From contig CM026424.1 of assembly GCA_014871385.1 (NCBI GenBank), positions 19,821,945 to 19,885,944 on the forward strand: DNA of 64,000 bases, given 5' to 3'. Positions within the stretch are counted from its first letter, which is position 1. Each line of letters opens with the position of its first letter. The DNA is from Ceratodon purpureus (Eukaryota > Streptophyta > Bryopsida > Pseudoditrichales > Ditrichaceae). The position numbers and the translations under genes are program-made. Below the pieces are notes generated by a model. The model was given only the letters and a program-made list of their open reading frames with translations. It searched no databases and was not told the DNA's origin. Below, piece by piece: positions 44,647 through 54,112 of the stretch.

Positions 44647-47481
44647 ATGGAGTTGGAAATGGGGGTTCTCCCCCCCCCCTGAGTCAATCTAGCTGACTCT
44701 GCACTCGCTTGCTCAAGGAGCCCGCCCCAATCATCGTCATCGGTAGCAGGTTCGATAGGGTCTTCATCGGCCGAAGATTCCCCCAGTGGGACGAATCCTG
44801 TTGGTGGATCATTCGGATCGACTTGCCATGGCAATTCGTTCTCCTTGGGGAGACGAAGAGGAGGGTTAGGTCCCATGAAGTAAACTTTTTCCTCAGGTTC
44901 CAGAACCCAGTGATTCAACCGTACGCTGGCTTGAATTGTATACGGAAACCGATCGTGCAGGGTTTCAGGTATAGCAGTCCATTGGTAGTTGCTCGGGCTG
45001 CGCATGGTGAAGACGGATTTGTCGTAACGGATTAGGACCAGCCAATAGTTGAGTGCTTCCCACTCATTGATCCTATTCATTAGGGGAAAAATCAGGTCTC
45101 CAACGGGCCTTGTAAGACAGCCCGGATTAGGTGAGCTTCCTGCCCGCTGACACTTCTCTTCGAAATCTCATTGGTCGATATCCTGCCCGCTGACAACAAA
45201 ATTCGCCTCGCTGACAGCAGGATTCGCTGACAGGAGGATCCGCTGACAACAGGATCCGGTACTGTCCAATGGGGTGATAGCAGTGGGCACACGGTCGGTG
45301 ACAGTGTCATTACTGCTTATATTGTCCAATGGGGGGGTGGGGTGGGGTGGGGTGGGGAAGGGAAGCGATTGGCTGGACCCCCCAAATGCCAACTGCTGTC
45401 ACTGCTGGCAGCATTTGGCGACCTGCTGGCACAGTTGGTGCCAGCAGGTAAAGTGCACGGGCATGCCCAAAACTTTGGCACGGAAAGCATGGAAAAGGCC
45501 CGTTGGAGACCCCAAACTGCTCCTAATGCCAACTGTATATCCATTGGGCATCTGCCCAGCGTTGAAGCTGATTCTCATGCTGTCGTTTGAGTTTAATGTG
45601 GTCCCTAAGATGCCACATGGTCTGGTTCAGCATGAGTGTCTGTGCTTCAAGAGTCGTCCATTGCCTTGCAGATGTTTCGTGAGAGAGCCAAAAACTAACA
45701 ATGGGGCGTTTCCTTCCCGATGTTTTGTTTTGCAGCGTCTCATACAGATGAGGTTCCTTAGCCCCTCGGAAGATGACCGGGATAACAACAGCTGAGGTAC
45801 GTGTGAACGATGCTATCCAATTCACTTGGAGGGCCTGCCACAAAGCTTCTCGGATGCGGATGGTTCTGTACCCGTGCGGTCCCGGCGGTGTAATTTGGAT
45901 AGGAGCTGCAATGGGAGTGTTCGGCACTGGTTGCCAGACTAATCCTTCTTGAGAGGTCTGTGTTGCAGGCCGAATGGTGGACGGAGAAGGATCAGAGACT
46001 GGAGATGAGGACGTCCTCCGGGCAGTGGGGGGCGTTGCTTTCTTCTTGGTTTTCTCCGCAATTCTTTCTTCGGCCGGTCGTCTCGTAAGAGGGCAGCGGG
46101 ACACCAGGTGATCGAAGGAGCGACAGCGCTTGCACTGTGTGGGAAACCCACTATACTCCAAAGGATACTCCAGGGTACCCTCTGCCCCAATTTTAGGTAT
46201 AATAATGGTTTTAGGCAGCTTGTTTAATGAATCTGAAAGTATCCGAACCCTAGGTCCGGAAAGTTTTGAGATATAAGATTCTGATGTATCTATCGCTAGG
46301 ACTTCCCCCAGGGGACTAAGGGCTTCGGAAAGGAATGCCTTAGTCTTCAGAGGTTGTGGAAGGCCTACGATTTGCGCCCATAGAGCTATTTTGTGTGTTT
46401 CCTGTTGAGGGGCTTCAGGGTCGAAGTATGGGGACCACGCTGAGAACGTGATGATCTGACCATCACAAGTGTATGTGCGATCCGTCAATGTAAGAGTCCT
46501 GCCCTCCTCTTGGGAAAATTGAACTTCAAAAAAGTTGCTGCTGCGCATTGAAAGAGAAAGGAACGACCTGTGTAATCTAGTGCTGGCCCATTTCCTTAAT
46601 CTTCTTGGGCCAGGGCATTTGCCTTTTACCTGACCCAAAACCATGAGATCTGCTGTTTTTGCAAATGTAGTCTCCAGTTCCGCTAAGAGCTGGGCGCTAA
46701 GATTAACCCTGAGAGGGGCTGGAGAATCATCTGCTTCTGCTGCTCCTGTGTCATCTAAGGGTTTCTCCGGGAGCGGAATTTCAGGCTGCTTCAATGCTGG
46801 GGGCTGAGGATAAAATTGTGGAACAAACCTAATGAAATCGGGGGAAACTCGAGATAACATAATCCGGAGGTCCTCCTCTTCCGAGCGGGCCTGTTTAAGT
46901 CCTAGCTCAGCATGCGCTTGAATAAAAGCGGCAGTCCTGTCTCGAGTGAGTTGAACTTGTTGCTGAAGGAGTAGGAAAATGTCGAGGTCGGCGGAGTCCC
47001 AGACTGTCGCCAGGTTGCGCCGAGGTGAGCCCTCCAGCGCCGTGACATTCTGCGCCGCAACGCCAATGTCTAGCGGGACGTCTCCCGCCTGTCTTGATTC
47101 CGGGGAATAAGCATGAAGCACCGAATTGCAATGGGAAGGTACGGGTATTACCTGGGACGGTGCTTCATGCGGAGGTTGAGTTTCCTCTGGGAGACGGAGA
47201 AGGTCCTCTGGCGAAGCGCTGTTCTTCTCCTCTCGGAACGCCGTCGCGGCTGTCAACGTCTGTCCTCTAAGTTGGCCTGAAGCCGAAAACGTTGACGAAC
47301 CTGAAGCGGCTAGCAGCACTTGGCTGCGAGTGCGACTCCGTGTCGAATACGGGGCCTGGTACTCCTGTGAATTTTGCGAATCTCCGCTACAATCTGATGG
47401 CCCGGCTCCAGTCTCAAGTGCAAGCATTTTGCCCTTGAGTTTCTGGGCTTTGGCCCGGCCAGCTCCTCCTTCCGGTGCCAT
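44628..47481 (-). pseudogene. LINE ORF1 (DUF4283 plus zinc knuckle), interrupted by a TIR element
   Basis: RNA-binding Gag-like protein of the LINE. The first true ATG is at 47481 (MAPEGGAGRAKAQ); the open frame extends a little further upstream through a GTG. Residue numbers below count from that GTG: a variable Pro/Ser-rich N-terminus, a DUF4283-like domain at about 285-450 (RSFLSLSMRSSNFFEVQF, then TFSAWSPYFDPEAP, then ALWAQIVGLP), and a CCHC knuckle at 471-484 (CKRCRSFDHLVSRC). A 451-bp TIR element at 45528-45078 then introduces a stop right after QWIYSWH. The remaining C-terminus (INEWEALNYWLVLIRYD to the stop at 44628) follows the insertion. The ORF1 protein is truncated by about 150 residues. 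Confidence 0.85.
45078..45528. mobile_element. 451-bp TIR element (MITE-like) inside LINE ORF1
   Basis: Imperfect inverted repeats of about 34 bp: the left reads CATTAGGGG...GGTCTCCAACGGGCCTT and the right end, read inward, CATTAGGAGC...GGTCTCCAACGGGCCTT. The interior is non-coding, with repeated CGCTGACAACAGGATC-like words, a TGTCCAATGGGG word present twice, and a GGGGT run. No clear target duplication is visible, so the superfamily is undetermined. It must be younger than the LINE insertion. Confidence 0.7.
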
Positions 47482-47630
47482 ATGGAGTCCAAATGGGACG
47501 GGAATTCGTGCAACCTGTGCTCCGAGAGATGCAGGTTGCGCCACTGGCGATTGCGGGAGTAAACTAAAGAATGTCGATAAGAAAACTGGTTGCCTAAAGA
47601 TTCGGATCTGAGAAAAGAGAGAAGAATGTT

Positions 47631-47655
47631 GCGGCTCCGCGAATTGCGGAGCCGC
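47631..47655. other. Perfect hairpin at the LINE 5' end
   Basis: GCGGCTCCGC and GCGGAGCCGC form a 10-bp stem around a GAATT loop, directly next to a C7 run (G7 on the element strand) and the tandem target-site copies. Such a structure in the 5' leader RNA would be very stable. Confidence 0.8.
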
Positions 47656-48098
47656 CCCCCCAGAGCCTTGCCAGAGCCTTGCGCTCTACCCAGAGCCTTG
47701 CGCTCTACCAACTGAGCTAGGACGGCTCCTCAAATCACGCCACGCCACGTGGCTGACTGTACACGTGTATCTGACTGGCCCGGCCGGTCGCTGGAACAGA
47801 GGCCCATGACCGTGGCATTCCTGCAACAGTAAATAAATGGATTTTTGACTCGACTTTGGTCCTCCCTCCGCTCCATACACGGACGCTGTGCTGGCATGTA
47901 CGTAGAGAGCCGGTGTACGCTCATACTCTCTAAGGTTATATACTTGTGGCTTGGTAATCATCAGGAGCTGCGTGCACTGGAGAATTGAACTGCATAGAGC
48001 TGTGTTGGCCTCCATCTACACTTAGAATGGAATGGATGTTTCTAAAACATCTCAGTGAATGATCTTTGAACGGGCCCTTGGAATTGTGAGCAAAGTTA

Positions 48099-50110
48099 TC
48101 TTGTTTTTATAAGTTCCATACATTCATTGTATAAGTGTGGTTACATTGTGTTTTTAATGTTTGGTTGTAGAAATACCGTTAGGGTAGTTTGAGCCGTATC
48201 CAATAGTTTGGATGTTTACAAATTGTTCAAAAAGATGTTTGATGTATGCCTTTGATAAAACAAGTCAAGGTTTAGGAGTGTGGAGTATTATTTATTGAAA
48301 GCTAGATTAATATATTACTATATTAATTACAAATTATGAATATTACATCTTTTTTTAAGAAAGACAAAGAAAAATCTTCTTTAACTTCCAGAGTTCTAAG
48401 ACAACCAAAATGGCCGTTTGTAATTTTGGTTAGGCCACCATGAACGCATTTTATTTTTAGATTTATTGAGACTTTTTTGGGTGGTAGATGTGGATGGTAG
48501 CTTTTCTAAAAGTTGCTACACGCAACATTTGGACTCACGGTTCATGAGTTAGAGCGTTTTAAAGATTTCAGCCGAACTGTGGGCAAGCTCTCGGCCACTA
48601 TCAATGCAGCAAATTCTGCCCAAAACTGCCCAAAACCGCCCAAAATTTCAAAAAAAATCCAAAATCTGCCCAAAGTCAAAACTTTGAAATTCCACCAAAA
48701 ATTGAGATTTACATAATTTTCAAAAATAAAAAATTCTATGTATAGAGAAGGCAGTAGAGCATGTTCCCACCATTCGAATTTTCAATCTAAGAAATTTTTA
48801 ATATGCTATTTTTTTGTCAAAAAACGGCCTCTGTTTGTGAATTTCAGCTTACCTTCTAGCGGAAAATGATATTTTTGGCAACCTTCCACAATGTTATTGA
48901 ATATGATATTTTTTGGACATGTACCTAACTCACTTTGGAACAAGAATATGGAGATACTCATTCCATATCTACTTTAAAAAATGGTTTTTTGGGCCTTCAA
49001 AACTCCGCTGTCATCTTTTTGCGCAGGGATAGAAAACTTGTTTTTCAACTTTGAACGTTACGATCTTGCAATTGGTGAGGAATGAGTGTGTAAGATTTGG
49101 TGGACATGGAGACATAGAAGTTAGCTACAAGATCGTACGGTTAGATGTACTAAAAAAGACCCCAAGTTTGCAAAAGCCACCTTGCTTTGAAGAAGGGCTG
49201 TTTTGAGGAAGTTTTGATGAAAAATACCCTCAGAACTTTAGGGGTTAAGCTTACATTATATGATGCATTTTACAAATACATTACTTTTTAGATTTTTGAG
49301 GTAGACTATTTTTTGTTTCTTCATATATCATTTTGAAGGATTTTAAATCCTACAGGGAAACTCTAAGTTTTTCAAAATGTTAAACATTGTTGAACTGGAA
49401 AAATAATTTTTTTGATGAATAGTGATCTATTTGTACTTTCATTTTAAAAGTCTTTCCAAGTGTCATGGTCCAATACAAATTCAAAATAAATATTAAGTGA
49501 TATCTCGATAGTTTTATGTTTTGTACTTAACTATGTATGTATTTGATTACATAACGTATACCCGTATGTCAGCTTTTGGTAATCACTTACAACATTCTTG
49601 TAAAGTTTCCAAGACTAATCACCGTGACACTGCTACTAAGGTTTAGAAAGCCCCTTGCAACTAGTAACGTACAATAGTATTGTGATGTGTCTTCAAATTG
49701 CCGTTCTCTGCTTTGGAGATCCTGGCTCTTCAATGAATTGCTGCTGCTCCTCACCTGGAGGAGGTAGTGCTTCGGGAGTGTGCCACTCAGGGTGTGCAGG
49801 CACTTAGTTAGGCCGATCTAGTCAGAATATAGCCCAACTGGGTACTGGCTGTAAGTGACGATTTCTGTCACAGAAATGAAAATTTGATTGAACTGCTACA
49901 GGAAGCAAAGACCTTGAAACTCAGTTAGTTTTCTTTCTTTTTTAAAAGTTTTACACACTGATTAATTCAATAAATTCAGTTTTTGATAAAAAAAAAAAAA
50001 TACAAATTAAATTTTAGAAATCTAACTAATATATTTGTGATTATCAAAAATAAAAAAAACTAACTTGATTGGATTAAGTGATCAATATGTGATAAATGGT
50101 TTCATATAAA
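48099..50110. other. AT-rich non-coding stretch
   Basis: About 2 kb with no supported gene, TIR pair or tandem array. Confidence 0.35.
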
Positions 50111-51325
50111 TATTTTTTGCATCCTAATTCTTTGGTTTTGATAATTTTGAGTTTTGTTTATTTTTTACATTGTTTTGATGATAAATTTGGCTATAAAACC
50201 TGAAATTTAATGAGATCAACCCTAGCTACCTTGCTATCGTTATTTTGAGAGAACCCTAAAATTACTTAACGGACAACGGGTCCTACCGGACCCATTGCCC
50301 ATATTCAAAGGGCACAAGCATGGTAAAGTGGACCACAAAAGTGCTTAGCTATTTGCCAGTTTCAGCCCTTTTGCAAAAATTGCACAAAAGTGATGGAAAG
50401 ATGTAATTGAAGTCAATTTTTTTTGTTAATATGGATTCTCAACTTGTTTTTCTACAACTTGGAAAAGTTTCGTGCAAAGTAGACACTTTAAAGTTATTGT
50501 ATGAAGGCTTTAAATCCAAGTAAAGTGAATGCAGTCATTTGGAAAAGTGAACATAACGGTTTAGGGTTTGCCCGAAATCACTTTTGATTTTGCGGTGCCC
50601 TTTGTATGTTTAAGAGGTATTCTAAAATAGTCAATTCATATATTCATTAATTGATTTAGCGTTCCAAAAGTACCGCAAGGATGTTTTTTAAGAGGGTCAC
50701 TTCCACGGTACTTTTTGTGCATTTTTTTTCATTGATTATTGTTTTTTTAAATTGAAAAAAACATCCTCTAAAGACAATAGAGGGCACCAAATGAAGAAAT
50801 CAAGACTTTGGAAAAGTTCATTTTCATGATTTAAAACTAGTGGTCAAATTTAGTTTCAATTTAGAATGTTCTTCTTATAAAGATGTGTATAAGATACCTT
50901 ATGACACCTTAGAAAGTGACCAAAATGCTCAAAAACTACACCAAAATGCTTAAAATCAGCTTTGAGCTTTAAAAAACAGCACACTTCATATTCACTTGTT
51001 AGTGATCACATTTTGCACTTTGTGGTCCACTTTATTGTGCTTACACCCCAAACCCTTCTTGCTCCGCTCGATGGATTTGAAGAGCCTTATATTTTTGCAT
51101 CCTAATTCTTTAATTTTGATAATTTTGAGCTTTATTTATATTTAACATTATTTGGATGATAAAATAAGGGCTATAAAACCCAAAATTCAATGAGATCAAT
51201 CCTAGCTATCCCGCTGTCGTTGTTTTGAGTGAACCCTAAAATTACTTAACGGACAACGGGTCTTACCGGACCCGTTGCCCTTATTCAAAACCTTCTCGCC
51301 CCACTTGATGGGTTTGAAAGGCCTC
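50111..51325 (+). repeat. Tandem duplication of a 235-bp unit, first copy split
   Basis: The unit starts at TTTTTGCATCCTAATTCTTT and includes GGCTATAAAACC, GAACCCTAAAATTACTTAAC and the near-palindrome GGGTCCTACCGGACCC. Copy 1 covers 50111-50309 and resumes at 51053-51090 after an insertion. Copy 2 covers 51091-51325. The break is clear because the second copy runs straight through the corresponding point (ATTCAAAACCTTCTCG). Confidence 0.8.
50310..51048. mobile_element. 739-bp TIR element inside the tandem duplication
   Basis: Starts GGGCACAAGCATGGTAAAGT and ends with the inverted counterpart (read inward GGGTGTAAGCACAATAAAGT), the two arms then sharing GGACCACAAA. A short direct CAAA lies at both borders (50306-50309, 51049-51052), a possible target duplication of 3-4 bp. 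There is no coding capacity. The superfamily is not determined. Confidence 0.65.
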
Positions 51326-51676
51326 ATAATTAAATAATCTTCCTAATTCAATTAATTCATTTTTCTAATTCAATTAATTTAGTTTCCTAATTCAATACAT
51401 TCATTTTCTAAGTTCTTAATTCAACTAATTCATTTTCCTAATTAAATTTATTTATTTTTTAATTCATTTTCCTATTTATTTTTTCATAAAACAGGAACAG
51501 TAACAACACATGATCAAAAACTGTATATTTCGTTTAAACTGCATGAATGTTGGTTTCCATCCCACTTGACAGTTAACTGTGGGTGATTTTCTGAATTAGA
51601 ACCTGTCAGCTGACAGCCTACTCACACTCCGAGTGGCACACTCCGAGTGGCACCTGGAGCTTGGAAATGATAGGGA
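51326..51676. other. AT-rich spacer with short tandem words
   Basis: From about 51335 to 51480 the words CTAATTCAATTAATTCATTT and TTCCTAATT recur about six times. At 51625-51654 the 14-mer CACACTCCGAGTGG appears twice. No gene. Confidence 0.5.
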
Positions 51677-51685
51677 TGTGTGCAC

Positions 51686-52018
51686 CCCTTGTGATAAACC
51701 TCGCCCTCATCTTAATGACGAGGGCCCCCCAACCAGGGCTGTCATTGGAGGGGGCAAAAAGCCCCCTATATTTTGCATGTTGATGAAAAAAAAAATTAAA
51801 ATTTTAAAAAATTTTAAAAAATATATAAACTAACTAAAATTAATCTAGTGGGTCCCCCTTAGGCTAATTTGGGGTCCCCGGTTTCATTAAAAATAAAAAA
51901 ATTACTAAAAAAGGGCCGCAGGGCCCCTAAAAATAGATCAGGAAGGAAAGGAGAAAGGGGAGGAGGAGGGGGAGGGCCCGCCTCGTCATTAAGACGAGGG
52001 CGAGGTTTAGAGCGAGGG
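51686..52018. mobile_element. MULE-like MITE (333 bp) with a perfect 9-bp target duplication
   Basis: Flanked by TGTGTGCAC on both sides (51677-51685, 52019-52027). Long inverted repeats of about 45 bp: the left starts CCCTTGTGATAAACCTCGCC, and the right, read inward, CCCTCGCTCTAAACCTCGCC, both continuing with TCTTAATGACGAGG. Each arm contains its own small palindrome (CTCGTC-TTAAT-GACGAG). The interior is A-rich and then purine-rich and non-coding. A 9-bp duplication plus long TIRs point to the Mutator superfamily. Confidence 0.88.
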
Positions 52019-52027
52019 TGTGTGCAC

Positions 52028-54112
52028 TAGGTGTGTAATGTACTGTACACTAACGCCTGGTTAAAACTAGTGAGAAAAATGACTTCTTGTGTTCGTACTG
52101 TGCAGAAGAATTTTTACTTAGCATTGAACTCCTCAATCTAATTTTGAGATTAATAGGATCGCAGTCGATTCTCTCGTTTTATATTAAATCCAAGGAAAAA
52201 CAAAGGAAGGCAAATTGAGTAAAAGAGAGAGAGTTCTGGATCACAAAATCTCATTCCTATCTGCGAATCTACTTTTGAATCCTCCCTGTATCAGATGCAT
52301 TTATACTGATCCCTTGATTAGGACCCCATGTGGTGAACTTGGCAGATACTGAAGGAGCAGCTCACCTGTATCCATTACGATCGGATCATTTTAATTTTTG
52401 ATCACGAGTAGTTTTCAAAATGACCTAGAACAACTCCTAGGAATACATCAATTCTGCAGCTGTTGCTTTATGAGGCTGTTGTGAAACTTAGTACACTTAT
52501 GCAGGAGCAACCTAATATGTAAAAGTAGACTTGTAGTTTATACTGTATATTATCTTTCATATCAAGGAGGAGATTTAACCAGGCTTTTACATAAAGTTGT
52601 GAGATAGAAGCTGAGTTTCTTCGAAGGCGAGATGCTCTAATCAGAGTTGTTAACCTTCAGATTTTGTCATCAGCAAACGGCTGGTGTGCGTCCGTTATCA
52701 ATCGTCCATTGTGAAGCTTGCAACTCGCTGCTGACCAGTGCTATCTTAGTACTTTCTTCCAGTCATGGTGTCTCGCCTCCGGTTCGATGAATATGCAGAG
52801 ATCAGCTTACCATTCAGTATTGCTAACAGAATCTATATTTACAGAGGTATTACCAAAATAAGTGAAGTCAAGTAATGTTAGAGCTTGTGTATTGCTCCAC
52901 TGCTGATTAATTAATGTACAGAAAATGGAACTTGCAGGAGATTGAAACCCTGTTACAATTTGAAGTGGACCACCGAATGCTGGGGTGGACTGAATTCCAC
53001 TCCAATGGAACTGAGCACCCCGCCTCACTTACGAAGTTATCACTCAGTGTTCACCTTACTGTTCCGGAAACGGTATCGCTTATCATTGACCTGCTCACCA
53101 TGCTCTAATAACTTTAGGAACTGGAATAAGTATGACGCACGTAAGGCCTTGATACGAGTTGCTAGTTCAAGGCTGCTTGACTGAACAAGATTCACCTGTA
53201 CTGAGGTAGGATACGAGAGTGCCTCGGAAAAGTATGTGAACAAGATTGGCAAATGATTCACAGGCTAGAATGAATATTAATTCGAAGTTATAATTGGAAG
53301 TACTCACAAAAAATTGGAAAAACGAATTCAGAGTAGGGAACCTGAAACATGCAAATCTTTCTAATTTCCAACCGTCTGTAACGACACGGAATAACCCCCG
53401 AAGTAACGTCCGGTGAACAGAAGAACACACAAGTGGACACACCGCTGTCAATACCACGATCACGAATTGAACAAGGTGTAAATTAAAGGAAGAAGTAACA
53501 GGGCATGAAAATCCATACATATGTGCAATGAGTGTATAATATTAATTTTTTGCTATCTCTTTACAATGGAGAATGGGGAAGGTTGTACAACGTCAACCAT
53601 GTACCTCCTGGACTCCCGGCCAACAGCGTGGTCACAACGTATATTTCGTATCATGATATCAGAATTACACGATGATAATTCAGAATCATGACTGAGGTAA
53701 CCACTATCGTGCACCACACAATTATAATCTAAATCTGCTGGAAGACTGAAGATTACGCAAGACGACTTACGAATTTCAGCATTAGCAACAGCGGTTAAGA
53801 TTTACCTCCTGAAGATCGTCTTTGTGATTATTGACTACGTCTTAAGCCGCATTGGAACAAATATGTGTCCTCGCCTACCCTCAGCTACCATCATCCAAGG
53901 ACCAACATGTCACATAAAGTCGGGTGCCTTAGGATTTGAGTGGTTGTGTAGTGTCAAGTGTAAGACGAGAATGGAGGCGAATCTACCAAAATACCTGAGT
54001 TTGTGTACGATCTCGAAATTGAAGCTGGATTAAACAAACATTCCTTGGATTCAAGGTACGATGCAGATGGTTCCGGTGTAATCCCAAGGCAGGAGCAGCA
54101 TGAATTCGAGCT
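52028..54112. other. Region downstream of the ERF gene
   Basis: Contains the presumed 3' UTR of the ERF gene near 54112 and otherwise no supported gene. The 117-codon minus-strand frame at 53520-53167 is hydrophobic and Phe/Leu-rich with no recognisable motif; I treat it as chance. Confidence 0.3.

Larger units (their letters stand above)
39345..47661 (-). mobile_element. Near-intact L1-type LINE inserted in tRNA-Lys
   Basis: An 8.3-kb non-LTR retrotransposon with a short 5' leader, ORF1 and ORF2 overlapping by 19 nt, and a 3' UTR of about 290 bp. The 18-bp target duplication GGTAGAGCGCAAGGCTCT (tRNA positions 18-35) flanks it: 39344-39327 at the 3' end and 47709-47692 at the 5' end. Next to the 5' copy there is a second full copy (47690-47673) and a partial third (47670-47662). 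The 3' end has no poly(A); it closes with the stem-loop ACCCC-GGT-GGGGT and CTTCAC. ORF2 is open throughout, so the element was active recently. ORF1 is broken by a later TIR insertion. Confidence 0.92.
39289..47726 (-). pseudogene. tRNA-Lys (CTT) split by a full-length LINE
   Basis: The 5' half (47726-47692) reads GCCGTCCTAGCTCAGTTG onward to the anticodon region. The 3' half (39344-39289) starts GGTAGAGCGCAAGGCTCTTA and ends GGGTGGC plus discriminator G. Before insertion it would have been the same tRNA-Lys as in arm A. The A box is now at one end and the B box 8 kb away, so neither half can be a tRNA gene. Confidence 0.9.
38802..48098 (-). repeat. Inverted-duplication arm B, split by the LINE
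   Basis: The arm consists of 48098-47692 and 39344-38802 on the minus strand, matching arm A (29519-30735) read on the plus strand. The 8.3-kb LINE sits between the two halves, inside the tRNA-Lys gene. The inner boundary lies at 38802: up to there the arms match (CATATGCTAACAAT), and beyond it they diverge completely. Confidence 0.9.

Noticed and set aside
50111-51325. Direct repeats that could be LTRs of a TRIM element
   Set aside because: The second copy contains an uninterrupted version of the first copy's broken end, so this is a tandem duplication with a later TIR insertion. No primer-binding site or TG..CA ends were seen.
53167-53520. 117-codon minus-strand hydrophobic frame downstream of the ERF gene
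   Set aside because: No recognisable motif or splice context. It is within the length expected by chance in this composition.
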